64,000 bases of DNA. Origin: Monocercomonoides exilis. Taxonomy: Eukaryota; Preaxostyla; Oxymonadida; Polymastigidae. The notes beneath the pieces were generated by a model, which searched no databases, had not been told where the DNA came from, and saw nothing but the letters and a program-made list of their open reading frames with translations. The stretch lies in contig LSRY02000043.1 in the NCBI GenBank assembly GCA_001643675.2, positions 363,501-427,500 of the forward strand, written 5' to 3'. Below are positions 23,479-36,200 of the stretch, piece by piece; positions within the stretch are counted from its first letter, which is position 1; each line of letters starts with the position of its first letter. The position numbers and the translations under genes were made by a program.

Positions 23479-24884
23479 TTACTTGAGTTGAAGCAATTCT
23501 TTAATATTTGCTGGCATTTCCTCGATCTTTGTACCATAGAATTCTTGAATGTCTTTCAGCATTTGTCCATCTTCTTCAGTAACAAGATTGATTGCAATAC
23601 CTTTTTTACCGAAACGAGCAGATCTACCAATTCTGTGAATGTAGGATTCCTTCTCCATTGGCAAGTCATAGTTCACAACAAGAGAAATCTGCTGAACATC
23701 AATACCACGAGACAACAAATCGGTTGTCACAAGCACTCTGTTTTTCCCATCTCTGAAATCTTGCATAATACGGTTTCTGTCTTCTTGTTCCATGGCACCG
23801 TGAATCGAACTAACTGTGAATTTTCTGCTGCGAAGATCTTCTGTGATATAGTCCACCTTGCGCTTGGAGTTGCAGAAGATGACACATTGAGCAACCTGGA
23901 TTGAATCGTAAAGATCGAACAAAGCTTCCTCCTTGAATTCTTCTTTTTCAACAGCAACATAGAATTGACGCAGACCATCAAGAGTAAGCTCATCGCGAGG
24001 AACCAAAATTTGAACTGGATCGTTCAAAATCTGGCGAGTAATCTCGATAATTTCTTGTGGCATTGTTGCACTCAAAAGAACTGTTTGTGCATTCTTTGGC
24101 AAATTTGAGTTGATTTCAACGATCTTATCCTTAAATCCTTGAGAAAGCATTTCATCTGCTTCATCAAGCACAAAGATTCTCAGATGAGAAACATCAATGA
24201 TTTCAGAATAAATCATATGTGCCACTCTCCCAGGCGTTCCAACAATTATATGTTGTGGTGCTTCAGCAACTTTACGTGCAGTTTCGCTAATAGCTTCTCC
24301 ACCAACAACTCTGAGAATGTTGAGGCCCTTCAAAAATTTTGCCATTTTTGAAATAACCTAAAAAAAAATCATAAACATCATTAACTGCTTTTAAAAAAAT
24401 GCAAACATTGTGTGACTGCATTGCAAGTTCGCGAGTGGGAGAAAGAATCAAAGCTTGTGTGAAGTGATAAGATGGATCCACTTTCTGCAAGCAAGCAATT
24501 GAAAAAGTGGCTGTTTTTCCTGTTCCAGACTGAGCTTGAGCAAGAAGATCGCGCCCACGAACAATTGGCAAGATACCTTTTTGCTGGATAAGTGATGGTG
24601 TTTCAAAACCATATGAATAAACTCCACGAAGCAATTCATCCTTTAAATGCATTTCTTCGAAGGTTTTGCACAATTCATGTGAAGTTTCCTCAATTTCCTT
24701 GTCTCCTCCTGTCAAAGCAACACGCTGAACTGGGGGAGAAGGTGAAGGACGTGGTGATTGTCTTCAAAAAAGTAATTGACACGAAAAATTAAACATTGCA
24801 TTTTTGAAGGTCAACAAACAATAGATCAATTATAAATAAAATAGAATCAGATAAACATTATAACAACTAATACCTAGTTGCCAT
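23479..24884 (-). CDS. EIF4A: Translation initiation factor eIF4A (DEAD-box RNA helicase)
   Basis: complement(23479..24357, 24407..24761, 24874..24884) gives 414 residues. All helicase motifs are in order: Q motif TPSLIQQ, motif I AQSGTGKT, Ia PTRELA, GG, TPGR, DEAD (VLDEADEM), SAT (LLSATMP), then [30 protein letters not shown] and HRIGR. TTDLL-RGIDVQQ points to eIF4A rather than eIF4AIII, which has STDVWARGLDVPQ. The helicase is part of eIF4F and unwinds mRNA 5' leaders. After HRIGRS the usual Gly is Ala (SARFG). The first exon is only 11 nt, coding MATR with one base from exon 2, and would be missed by simple ORF calling. The N-terminus is Pro/Ser-rich ([12 protein letters not shown]). Confidence 0.96.
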
Positions 24885-25113
24885 ATCGATAATAATAGTT
24901 GTTTTTTTTACTTAAAAAGATAAATCTGTTTTAATAAACAAATTGATCTCCAATTCCCTTTTTGCTTTTGACCCACAATTTGATTATTGAGTTTCGAAAA
25001 AACTGAAAATCCTCTTAATTGACGTGTGTGACATGAAAATGCAATAATGAGAAAACTCAAATAAAACCACTATCATATTAGCAAAGTTTTTGAACAGAGA
25101 AAAAGTAACTTTT

Positions 25114-26169
25114 TTATTTCTTTCCATCCTCCATTTTTCCGTAGTGCTCTTTGCCACGAGTACAGGGAGAAAAAATTAAATTAACTCCATCCTGTTTATT
25201 ACAAAATCGCGAATTATTCGAGAAAAAATTTAACCATTTAATGAAAAAATTCAATTTAAAAGAAAAGTTTATTGGATAACAAACTTTAACCAGTGACGGA
25301 ATTTCTGCCCAAAAGTAATAATTAGGAAATATTGCCCTGCCTTTTTTACCCAGGACGCAGAACTAAATGTCAAAAAATTAATGTATGAAGAAAGAACAGA
25401 ACTTTCAATTGATGCAAAAATTCAAACTGAATATAAAGCTCCAATAATGATGTATAATATAACACATCCACCAATCCCGATAAGCGTCCATGTCCCCCAA
25501 CTTAAAGGTATTGGCATGGGGCAGGCTTGGGGATGGTTCCATGTAACTTCGAATGAATCACTATCTCTAAAAAATGAATAATTTAATTAAAAGATAGAAA
25601 AAAAAAATAAAAATAAAAATCAGAAATAAGGTCAAATATAGAATACGTTTGAACTGCTGCTCTGCTTTCCTTTTTTGAGCATTGGAAAAAGATTTGAAAG
25701 TCTCCTCCTCCACGTGAATTGATATCTGAATTGTTTCAAAAAAAAGAAACATAAATTTTCCTTTTGGAATAATATATATTCAAACAGCTGAAGTGAATTC
25801 CTTTATGTTTTCCAATAACTGTATGATCCTCTGGTGTTATTGAAGCAACTAGCCAGCATTGATCCTTTGTAACGTGTACAGCAACTTGATATTCGTCTGT
25901 GTTTTCGCATCGAGAAATTTTTGTAACGTCAACACTTTTTCTAAAATTCCAATACAGTGACGTTTCATTTACTGTATCAAAATAATATCTTTTAAAAAAA
26001 AAATGAACATTAATTATTCAATGAAAATAGATCACAAAAAGTGTTCAAACGGAGATTTGGCAAGGTTAGTAAGATCATAATCTCTTTCATCTATCCTGAA
26101 AATATCCTTGTTTTTCCTCGAAGCCGTAAATACATGCTGAGTAAATAACAAAAACAAAATCTGTAACAT
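25114..26169 (-). CDS. Type I membrane protein with MRH lectin-like domain (mannose-6-phosphate receptor/Atg27-like)
   Basis: Six exons, complement(25114..25191, 25285..25362, 25428..25566, 25647..25725, 25786..25988, 26036..26169), join in phase to 236 residues. A signal peptide (MLQILFLLFTQHVFTA) leads a luminal domain with paired Cys: ISRCENTDEYQVAVH, DQCWLVAS, a GGGDFQIFFQCSK strand and FEVTWNHPQACP, the usual end of an MRH module. One transmembrane helix follows (LIGIGGCVILYIIIGALYS), then a short tail with FPNYYFWAEIPSLVKDG, a motif shared by CD-MPR and Atg27-like sorting receptors. This suggests Golgi/endosome cycling. Whether the mannose-phosphate-binding residues are kept cannot be told by eye. 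Every exon ends in a codon phase that only this model satisfies. Confidence 0.8.
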
Positions 26170-26660
26170 TGCTTCTGATCAGAAAATATAACTTTATTCA
26201 TTCACTAATGAAAAAAAATGAAAGAATTTTTCATATGTTTTTTTCATTATATTCAAACAAATATTTTTCTCAAATTTGTTATATATCAATGATTTTTTGT
26301 TGAGTTAGTTTGTCTTCTGATGAGAAGAATGCCGAAAATTTTTGATTCAATTGTTGTGAAATCATAATGCAAGAATAATGCACCATATATCGAATGCCGT
26401 TTATCAATTTTAAGCTGTCGGAAAACTGAAATAAAAAAATAAAAGATGAAGTGATCACTGAAGCATCAAAAAGTCTGATTTGGTAATAACAAACATCATT
26501 CATGACAATTTTATATCCTTCTTTCTGAAATACTCATATTTCTCAAACCTGTTGCTGATGTGATTAAACGAAACAACAACTTATTTACTTCTTAATTTTT
26601 ATCATAATGAAATAATTACAATTAGGGACAAGGATCAACATACGATCACAATTAAAAAGA
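26170..26660. other. Divergent intergenic region with a weak small-gene candidate
   Basis: This lies between the minus-strand MRH gene and the plus-strand PRP39 gene. Apart from the small frame at 26279-26503 nothing is supported. An AG at 26635-26636 opens the PRP39 frame in phase, so a short upstream PRP39 exon here is possible. Confidence 0.45.
26279..26503 (-). CDS. Possible small protein, uncharacterised
   Basis: ATG at 26503 begins MND, directly followed by a GTTTGT donor of the genome's preferred type. A TTTCAG acceptor about 70 nt later resumes FSDSLKLINGIRYMVHYSCI and continues to a TAA at 26279, about 51 residues. The unspliced frame is also open. The spliced form is amphipathic and hydrophilic at its end, which favours a real small subunit, but there is no family match. 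Confidence 0.3.
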   Translation of the reverse strand: MNDVCYYQIRLFDASVITSSFIFLFQFSDSLKLINGIRYMVHYSCIMISQQLNQKFSAFFSSEDKLTQQKIIDI

Positions 26661-29600
26661 ATGCTGAACGAATCAAATAAAACTATTGATGATTCAGCAA
26701 TGAATAAAATTAAGACTTTGAAAGACAGCATTACCATAAATCCACGGTCCCCCAAACACTGGGTTGATCTTGCAATATTTGTTGAAAAGCAGGTTTTTGC
26801 TTTTTATCAGCTTTCTGTTTTTTAAATTTTCCAATTTCATGTTGCTGCGCTATCTTTTTTGTGAATAAAATCAATAATAACGAAAACACATCGTATTTGC
26901 TGAATATTCGATGAAAATTTTACTTGTTCGAAAGGATGACTTTTCTTTAATTAAATCCGTTTATGATGAATTTTTGGGAAAATTCCCGTTTTGCGTTGCA
27001 TATTGGCAATTATACGCGCAATCTGCTTTTAAGCATGTTGGAGTTGGAGCTGCTCGTGATATTTTTGAACGAGGTTTTAAACGATAATTTGAATAAGTGT
27101 TATGTTTTTCTTTTATTGATATTATAGGCGTATCATATGCTTGGAATAGCTGTGAATTATGGATTGCATACATATCATTTGCAAAAGAACATTTTGATGT
27201 TGAGGAGCAGCGATTGTATACTTTTTTAAACACTTATTTTAAACTTAACAATTTTTGAAAAAAATATTTTTAGAATTTTTCAAAGAGCTGTTATTTATTG
27301 CGGAAAAACAGTCAGCGCAAATTGTTCGTTAATATGGACACAATACCTAGAATTTGAGGAGCAAAATGGAAACATGGAGATTGTTGCCAGAATATATGCA
27401 AAAATTTTTAAAATGCCATTGTTCCAGCTTGAAAAGGTTTTTATTTTTTAAGATCAACAATATTACAATTTATAATGAAAACATTTTCATTCTTTCAAAT
27501 ATTTTTGTCATTAACAATCACACACCCCTAATCATTCCAGTTTTATTCAAAATTTGAAGAGTTTTCACCAAAATGCAAAGTGCACCAGCTGCTAACACAA
27601 AGCGAAAAGGACGAAAAAAAGATGAGAAAGGAAAATGGTGAGAGCACAAAATTGAAGAGAGTTAGCAAAGAAGAAGAAGAAGAAGAAGAAGAAGGAAAAC
27701 AGAAGGAAGAGAATTCGGAAGGTTCAAATGAAGGAGAAGAAAACGAAGAAGAAAAAGCACTGAGAGAAGAAGTGATGAAGCAGAGGAAAGAAGACTACGA
27801 GCAGAGTCTGGCTGAGCTGAAGGAGAGGCTGGGGCATGTGTCACAAGTGTGAAACAAGACGATTCTTTATTCATTGTTACTCATTTTATTTTTCACTTTT
27901 GTTTCTTTCTTTTCTTTCTTTTCTTTCTTTTCTTTCTTTTCTTTCTTTTCTTTCTTTTCTTTCTTTTCTTTCTTTTCTTTCTTTTCTTTCTTTTCTTTCT
28001 TTTCTTCTCTTCTTCTTTTCTTCTCTTCTTCTCTTCTTCTTTTCTTCTTTTCTTCTTTTCTTTCTTCCTTCTTTTCTTTCCATTAAATTTTTATTATTTT
28101 ATTTTATTATTCTTATTTTTCATTTTATTTCTTTTTCATTCACAGATCAAAAGATTCTTCTACAACTTCACTACCCTCCCTGCATCACAGATAACAGCAT
28201 GGATGGAGTTATTCCTATTTGAAGTAGAAACACATTCAAAGAACTGCAGCAGACTAAACAATGAAAGAAAAGAGGTTCTGAAGGAGATATTGCGGAGGAG
28301 AAAGAGGAAGGCGGGAAGAGGAAAGAGAGAAGGAGAAGAAGAAGAAGGAGAAGAAGAAGGAGATGAAGATTATCTTCGTCGTGTGCAGTTTGTGTTAGAG
28401 ACAGAATTAATATCGCTTCATGAGCCGAATGTGATTCTACGTGAAATGGAAGAAGGAGAAGGAGAAGGAAGAGAAGGAGCAGAAGAAACACAGGGAATTG
28501 ACAGCAGTTTGGATGTGACGAAGAAGACGAAGCAAACACTCGAAGCGAAAGAGGCAGCAGAAGCAGAAGAGAGAAAGAAGAAAGAAGAGGTTGCTTCAGC
28601 TGAAGAAGTTATGACGCCTTCTTCTTCTTCTTCTTCCTCTTCCTCTTCCTCTTCTTCCTCTTCTTCTCTTTCCTCCTCTGATCTCCTTTCCAAGCTCGCC
28701 AGCATTCACAGAGAACACACAACGTCTTTATCCACGCTTCTATTCCATTTGATGTCCTATCTCATTCCTCTTGCACATTATCCGCGGTTTTATCTGTATG
28801 CTGCATCGGCTGTGGAAGAGGAGGAGGAGAACTGGATTGGGGGCGTGTGTGAAGAGATTGAAGAAGAAGAAAGAGAAGAAAGAGAAGGAAAAGAAGGAGA
28901 GGAAGAAGAGAAAGAGAATGAAATGTCTATGAAACATTCTTCAAAGATATCTCTGTCGAAGAAGAAGATGACGAAGAAGCAGCTTGTGGAAGTGTATCGT
29001 GCTTATATGAATGAATTGAAAAGGAAAGAAAGAAAAGCGAGCGAAGGAGAAGGAAAAGGAGAAGAGAAAGAGAAAGAGAAAGAGAAAGAGAAAGAAATGG
29101 AAGAAGAAGAAGAAGAACTGAAGCAATGTGTGATGAAGTTTTTGAAGAATTGTTCTTCAAAATCAGCAAAAGAGGAGAAGAATGAAGAAAAAGAAGAGAA
29201 AGAAGAAGAAGAAGAAGAGAAAAATAAGAGTTACAAAAGCAAAAGAAACAAGAAGATTCTGACTGCCTTATCTCGTCTGTGTGTTCCAGCATTCACAAAG
29301 GAAGAGATGGAAGAGCTTGGATACACTTCATCATCCACTCAAAATTCTGTTGTTTCTTCTTCTTCCTCTTCTACTTCCTCCTCCTCTTCTTCTCTTCTTC
29401 CAACTCCTTTCTCTTTGTCTTCTCTTTCTTCTCTATCTTCACTTTCATTTCCCTTCGATTCCTTCTCTTTCTGCTCCTCCCTCTTCTCTTTCTCTTCTCT
29501 TCTTTTGTTTGCACACAACGCGCCTTCTTTCACATTCACAGCGGCCGATTGGTTTGAGGAGAAAAGCAAGCCATTTCATTCATTGTATCTGCTGTCATTG

Positions 29601-30030
29601 ACATGTGGGAATTGCAAATGTGAATGCGAATGCGAATGTGAACGTGAATGTGAGGGAAGAAATGAGAAAGAGAAAGAGAAAGAGAAAGAGAAAGAAGAGA
29701 AGAATGAAAGCGAGGGTGAAAAGAAAAATAGCATTGAAGGCGATAATAACAGTAATGGTGATGCAGCAGAAGAGGAGATGTGTGTTGAAGGAGAAGTCAG
29801 ATTGAGTGTGTTGTGTGCGAAAATGGGAAGAGAACTGAGGAGAAAAGGCGAAAAAGGAGAAAAAGGAGAAGAAGAAGCGAAGCTGTTTGTGAGAGCGGGA
29901 AGGATGAGAATGAGAAGGGTGTTTGATTATCTGAAAGACGAATATTTGAAAAGCCTGAGAAAGGAAGGAGAGAAAGAAGAAAGTGAAAAAGAAAATGAGA
30001 AAGAGAAAAAAGAATCAGAACAAACTGCAC

Positions 30031-30082
<52 letters not shown>

Positions 30083-31658
30083 TTCTTCTTCTTCTTCTTC
30101 TCTTTCTTCTTCTTCTCACTCCTTCCTGTCATTTTCTCTGTTGTATGTACGTTTTCTCCTCTTCGACTGCTGTGATGAGTCAAACGCCTTCCTTCTTCTT
30201 CGCTTTTTGCTATCAATTTTCCCTTCTTCTTTCTCTTTGCTTCATTTCGCCCTCAACCTGTCTTATCTGACAGGCTGGGCGAAGAGATGCTATGGAAGAG
30301 GAGAAGAAGAGAAGGAGAAAAAGAAAGAGAAGAAAGAAGAGAGGGAAAGAAAGAGAGAAAGAGAAGGGTTTGATCTTATTGACTTGAAAGAATTTGGCTC
30401 AGTTGACTCTCCCTTTTCGCATCTGTCTGTGGAAGAGCTGTTAGATCTTCCAACGCTCCTCTACACCATCACTTCATCTTCTGCACCTGTAAATACCTCT
30501 TCTTCTTCTTCTTCTTCCTCCTCCTCTTCTTCTTCTATTTCCTTGTCATATCCTCGCTATCTTTCCCTTCTCTCCTCCTCTTCTTCTCTTCTCTCTCTCT
30601 CTCTTCCATCTTCTTCTTCTTCTTCTTCCTCCTCCTCCTCTTCTCTTTCCTCCTCCTCCTCTTCTTCTCTTCATTATGGCCCTTGGTCCATCCAGCGTGA
30701 CTGGCTCCTCACCCACTCCATGCACACCCCCATCCTCCCTCTCACAAACATCTCCAAACAATCTCTTCTTTCTTCTTCTTCTTCCTCTTCTTCTTCCTCA
30801 AAGGGAATAATAGACTCAGCCAATGCTCTTGTCCCCCAGATTGCTCCAATGATGATGCCTACACAGGGAATGGCTGGAATGACAGGAATGAATGGAATAT
30901 CTCCTCCTCCTTCTTCTTCTGCAGCAGCAGCTGCTGCTAGTGCGATGATGATGATGCCACAGGGATTTCCTGGACTTCCAGCAGGCGCTGTGGGAATGCA
31001 AGGGCAACAGCAATCTGCTCCTCCTCCTCCTCCACCTCCTCCTTCATCTTCTGCTTCATCATCACCTTCTTCTTCTTCTTCTTCGACTGCTTCAAACATA
31101 CCTGGAAATGCAATGGGATCAATGCCCTCTATGCCCTCTATGCCTTCTATGGGAGCACCTTTCTCTTCTGTTCCTTCGCAGTTTGGTGCTGCTTATACAG
31201 GCGATATGGCTGCTGCTGCTGGAATGATGGCAGGAATGGGGCAGCAGATGATGCAGCAGCAACAGCAACAACAGAACGCTCCTCCTCCTCCTCCGCCGCC
31301 TCCTCCTCCTTCTACTGCTCCATCAAGTGGATCAAGTTCAACTTCAACATCTCCTTCTTCTTCTGCTTCTCCTTCTTCCACTACTGCTCCTTCATCATCA
31401 TCATCATCATCTTCTTCTTCTGCTTCTTCACAAATTCAGCCAGCACAAGCAGCAAATGCCGCATATAATCCTCAAGACTACTATGCACAGATGGCGTCGT
31501 GGTATCAGTCTCAGATGGCTATGCCTTCAATGGGACAGATGAACGCTTCGATGCCTGGCGTACAATCTGCTCAGCCTGCTTTACAAAACCCTCAACAAGC
31601 ACAAATATTTGATTACCAGCAGTATTATGGAATGAATCAGATGTGGGGACAGCAGTGA
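26661..31658 (+). CDS. PRPF39: PRP39 homologue: U1 snRNP HAT-repeat protein, greatly expanded by low-complexity insertions
   Basis: join(26661..26792, 26935..27073, 27128..27215, 27274..27436, 27541..27846, 28146..31658) gives 1,446 residues, about twice the usual length. The N-terminus is classic PRP39: NPRSPKHWVDLAIFVEKQ, FPFCVAYWQLYAQSAFKH, AARDIFERG, AWNSCELWIAYISFAKEHFD and CSLIWTQYLEFEEQNGN. These are HAT repeats of the splicing factor that bridges U1 snRNP components in 5' splice-site recognition. More HAT-like segments (IKRFFYNFTTLPASQITAWM, FYLYAASAVEEE) are spaced by Glu/Lys and Ser runs of 50-150 residues. The C-terminus is Pro/Gln/Met-rich and ends in a Tyr/Trp-rich segment (YYAQMASWYQSQ) like that of PRPF39. 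The start could lie in an upstream exon (see 26170-26660). Confidence 0.88.
27897..28006. repeat. 9-bp (TTTCTTTCT)n array in a PRP39 intron
   Basis: About 12 tandem nonamers begin a T/C-rich block that continues as TTTTCTTC repeats to about 28080. It lies wholly within the intron 27847-28145 and acts as an extended polypyrimidine stretch before the TTCACAG acceptor. Confidence 0.9.
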
Positions 31659-31784
31659 TTTTTATACATTAAACATTTGCTTATTTTAATTTTAGTCATA
31701 TACTTTTTTAATAAAACATTAATATTATAAATGCGTTATTTTTCTTGTTTGATCAAGTTATATAATAATATTTTTTGAATATAT

Positions 31785-32471
31785 ATGATGGAACAGCCTG
31801 TATTTCAACCACCGGATTATTCCGTATATTTCAAAAGGTTATATTAAATTTGTTGAATTTAGTGTTTTAATTATTTGAAATGTGGAAAATGTTCAGAAAA
31901 CCACTTTCACAACTGCGCGAATTGTCGGAGGACTATGATTCTTATATAGCGCATATTCAACAATCATCTTCTTTAAATGATGCTGAAGCTAAACTTCACG
32001 TTTTGAGAAATGAGTGCAATGATTTAATAGGTCGACTATATTCAACTTTTTTAAACGCTTAATAATTATTTCTTTTAATTAAAAATTCAGCAAGAATTGA
32101 CAATGACAAGACAAAATTAGCAGAAATGGATTCTCGAATCACGGATAAAAGATTAATTTATGAAGAGAAAAAAGCTGAATTTACTGCGATCTCAGAAGAA
32201 ATGAATCAACGAGTGAAGGTTTGTTTTCTTGGAAAATAGAATCTTTGCATTGATATTCATGTATCTAAACAAATAGGAAATAAGACAAAATTCGCTAGCC
32301 ACTCGTATTAACAGTGAAATCTTAAGATTAGAAAAAGAGTTGAAAAAACCACTAAATTCGAATGCAGAAACTCAAGAATTCCAGGAATCTTTGGAAAAGT
32401 ATATGGAAAATCAACAAAAGTTATTAACATTAAAGAAATATTCGACATTAATACCATCTTCGCAATTTTAA
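31785..32471 (+). CDS. Coiled-coil protein of about 170 residues, uncharacterised
   Basis: Four exons start at the double ATG 31785/31788 (MMEQPVFQPPDYSVYFK) and end at TAA 32469-32471. Phases match at each of three introns (about 31839-31895, 32030-32090, 32221-32278). After a Pro-containing N-terminus the protein is almost continuous helix with heptads: LSQLRELSEDYDSYIAHIQQ, RNECNDLIARIDNDK, then KKAEFTAISEEMNQRVKEI and LRLEKELKK. The last residues are TLIPSSQF. The layout resembles a small subunit of a coiled-coil complex (ESCRT-I VPS37, augmin or kinetochore type), but nothing specific identifies it. Confidence 0.65.
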
Positions 32472-32622
32472 GTTTCATTTTCTAATTTTTTGAGAAAGAT
32501 TATATATTTTTGAAGATTTAACTTTAAGAAATTTAATGTTTATTGCATACGCTAAATATTTGTTCAATATCAAGTAAATAAAAAAAGTGGAAATAACGAA
32601 TGAATTATAAAAAATCCAAAAA

Positions 32623-32696
32623 TGTCCCTGTCCGGGATCGAACCGGAGACCTTTAGCGTGTAAAGCTAACGTGATAACCAACTACACCACAGAGAC
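32623..32696 (-). tRNA. tRNA-Val (anticodon UAC)
   Basis: The reverse strand folds into a 74-nt cloverleaf without intron. The acceptor stem GTCTCTG pairs with CAGGGAC (one G-T pair) plus discriminator A. The D arm is GTG...CAC with GG in the loop. The anticodon stem is TTAGC/GCTAA with loop TTTACAC, giving anticodon TAC. The T arm is CCGG-TTCGATC-CCGG. The internal A and B boxes are intact, so it should be transcribed by RNA polymerase III. CCA is not encoded, as expected for a eukaryotic tRNA gene. Confidence 0.97.
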
Positions 32697-33246
32697 CTTA
32701 GGAAAAAAATTATTTTGATTTTGTATATTCAGATATTTAAAATTGATGAAAGTCTTTATTATTTGTAGAATTTTTTTTTTGAAAATGTTTTGAAAAGCAC
32801 AAACTGCCTGTCTTTCTGTCAAGGGTAAATAATTTTAAGAAAGCGAATGGGATTATGAGTTAAAGAACAAGAACAGGAGATGATTTCGCGTTCTCAAATA
32901 ACAATAAAAAATAGATTATTCTTTTCAAACATCGCATATTAACAAAAAAGCGAATGAACATTTTTATTTTCATCAAATTTAAATATTTTCTAAAGTGTGA
33001 ATTAAAAAACATAGGAACATTTAAAAGATAAATTAATTTGATTAACATTAAAAACTACTCAAAAAAAAAATAATTTTTTAAAATATAAAAAAATTTCAAT
33101 TTAATAAATTTAAATCATGACAAATTGCTCAGCTTTATCAACACATTCACGAGTTCTAATCAGAAACAAAAAATTTATGTGAAATGAAAGTTTCTTGAAT
33201 AGACAATTAAACAACAGATTTCTTTTCGGAATTATTCTTTATTGTT
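32697..33246. other. Intergenic, no gene seen
   Basis: AT-rich spacer between the tRNA gene and the 3' end of the large coiled-coil gene. No conserved frame or repeat array is seen. Confidence 0.6.
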
Positions 33247-36200
33247 CTAGCTTTCATCAGTTTTATGTTCTGTCTTTTGTTCCAAAGCCTGCTTTTCCTT
33301 CAACAGCTGAAGTTGAAGCTGTCTGAGTCTTTCTTTTTTCTCTTTCTTCTTCTTCTTCTTCTCTTTCTTCTTCTTTATCCTTTCTTCTTCAAGTTCGGCA
33401 CTCGTTGGCCCTGCTCCTTCCGTTTCTTCTTTTCCCTCTTCTTTCTGGTCTTCTTTCTTGCCTTCTTCGCCTTCATCTTTTTTCGTTTCTGATTTTTCAC
33501 CATCTTCCTTTTCTTTCGAATCAATTTTCTCTTCCGCATTCTCTCCACTTCCTTCTCCACCTTTCTTCTCCTCCTTCTTTTCATCTGTTTCACTCACTTC
33601 TCCTTTGCTAATTTCAGTTGATTGCACTTGCTCACCTGATCCGCCTTCTTCTTTAGTTTCTGTCGCTTCTTTTTCAATCTGCATCAGCTCATTCGCAGCG
33701 ACGCTTGCATCCAAGTTGTTTTCAATCACTGGCATTTCATTCGAAATCTTCAACACCTCTTCCACATCCACTTTTTTGAGCTCTGATTCATCTTGTTCTT
33801 CCTCTGCTTGAACTTCTTCCTCATTCTTTCTTATATCTTTCTGAGAATTTGCTTCTTTTTCACTATCTGCTTCCTCAACCACATCCGTTTCATTCCTCTT
33901 CTTGTCTGAGGATTTCTTCGTTTTAAAGCCATCTTTCCCACTTTCATCATTTTCAACTTCTTTGTCTTCTGACGTTCCATCCGAAACAGCAAAAGTCACT
34001 TTTCTTTCTCTTTTTCCTTTCTTTTCTTCTTTGTTTTCCGCATCTTTCTCAGTCTCTCTTCTTTTCTTGCTCTTTTCCTGTTTCATTTCCCTTTCTTCTC
34101 TCTCTTCTTGCTCATCCTCTTTCTCGTCCGTCCTCGTCTTCTTTTTCTTCTTTTGGCTGTTTTCTTCATCTCTCTGATTCTCTTCGTCATCTTCATCTTC
34201 TTTCTCGTCATCCTTATCTTTCCCTCTTCTCTCTCCTTTTGTGCTTTTGTGCGTGCGAACTCTCTCAGAATCTTCTTTTTTGTCACTTTCATTCCTTTTC
34301 TCGCTCTTCTCGCTCTTCTCATTCTTTTCGCTCTTCTTCGCCTTTCTCTCTTTTCCTTCTCTCATTTTCGCTTTTTCCTTTTCCTCTTCAGTCTCATCCG
34401 ACTCCTTTTCCTTCTCCTCCTTCCCTTCTCTCCTCTCGTTCCGATGCCTCCCTTCCTCCTTCAACGGCTTCAGCCGCGTTGGCTGCGAAGACCCAGCAAC
34501 AGAAGCAACAGAAGCAGAAGTAGAAGCAGCCACAGCAAACGAAGCAGCAACAGACGGTGGACTCTCCCTCCGCTGCGACTGCGGTGTGTACAAAGCTTGT
34601 GTGTTGGGAGACATCAAATGCGACCGGCTGGTTTCGCGTGTTCTTTCTCGTTCTCTTTCTCGTTCTCTTTCTCTTTCTCGTTCTCTTTCTCTGTCTTCTT
34701 TCTTCCCTCTTTCTCCTTCTTTTGCTTTTCCTTTAGACTCTGTTCGATCTTTTCCTCTTTCTCTTTCTCTTTCTCTTTCTCCATCTCTGTCTCTGTCCCT
34801 GTCTCTATCCCTCTCTTTCTCTCTGTCTCTTTCCTTCTCTCTTCCTTTCCCTTCCCTTCTCCTCTCTTTCAACTTCTCCTTTTCCTTCTCAAGTTCTCTT
34901 TCCATCTCAGCCAGCCTCTCCTTTTCCCTCTCAATTCTTTCGTGTTCCCTTTCAATCTCCTTCCTCTGGTCCACAAACACATCCCCCCTCAGCTGAAGAG
35001 TCAGCAGCTTCGTCTCCTTCTTCTTCTCTGCCAGCTCTCTTTCCAGTCGCTTCACATCCTTCTCCAGCAACCCACACTTTGCATCCAGCTCGCTGCCCCA
35101 CTTCCGGACAGCGTTCATCTGCTGCTCTTTCGTTCTAATTGTGCTCTCCAGCTTCTCCTTCAGCAGCGAAATTTCTGCTGCCTGCTGCTGCGTGGTCGTG
35201 ACAAATGGGCGCTGAGGTGTTGGCTGCTGCCTCGTGTGAAGTGGGCGGGGTGGGGAGACAGACAGCAGAGAAGAGGATAAGGAAGAGGAAGAAGAGGAAG
35301 AAGAAGAGGAAGAAGAAGCAGAAAAAGTTTGTGAAGTGCTTAGGGAGTTAGTGTGCTGTGGAGAAGTGTTTGGGGGAGATAAAATGGGAGAATGTTCCAT
35401 TTTGTGCGGATCAGACAAGAAAGGTGATGGCGAAATGTCAGAAGAATCAAAACTTGAAGATATGTTACCTTCTTTCTGAAGAAATGACTCTGAAATGGAT
35501 TGGTCAAGACCTTCTTCTTTCTCTTCCTTTTCGAAATCTCCGTCTTTCAATTGCGTTTTGTCCTTTTCCTTTCTGAATGAACTTGTCAAATCTAATTCTT
35601 TCTCTCTTTCTCTTTCAACAGAAACCCTATCCCTCTTTAATTCTTCTTCTTTCATCATTTCCATGGCTTCTTCGAATGAGTCTCCCATCGCATCCTTCAG
35701 CACGCTCAGCAATTTCTCATTCTTCTTCTTCGTTTTCTCTGCAACGACTGACAAATGAACATTCCTGCGGTCAGAAGACTGGAGCGATTTCGACAACTCA
35801 GCATTGCGATCCTCAGAAATACGCAGCTTCTCCTTCAGAACGCGGATATCTTCTTTCATTTGCTCAATTTTTTGTGGTTCTTTTTCCACTTTTTCGTCTT
35901 TCTTCTTTTCTGTTCTTTCGAACATTTTAATTGTGTTTTCAAGGGTTTTCTTTTCCTCCTTTAATTGTTCGATGGTTTTATCGCGAAGGCTAATTTCATT
36001 CATGGCTTCTGAGCTTGAAATATGATCCCCAATTCTTCTTTCAAGTTGCTTTTTTAATTTTTCTACTTCTTGAGTCAGAGAGCCGATGATTCTATGTAAG
36101 ACTTTTGGATCATACTCACTTTCATAAACAGGAATTGTCAAGTTTCCTGTTGCGGGAATTGGAGGAAGGGTAATTCTTCTGTTTGTATCTGTTGTTCGAT

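Noticed and set aside
29797-30216. Frames with poly-Met and poly-His
   Set aside because: ATC/TCA repeats inside the PRP39 Ser run read in other frames.
34108-35280. 390-codon frame on the plus strand
   Set aside because: Antisense of the Lys/Glu-rich coiled-coil gene; Leu/Phe/Ser-rich purely through strand complement.
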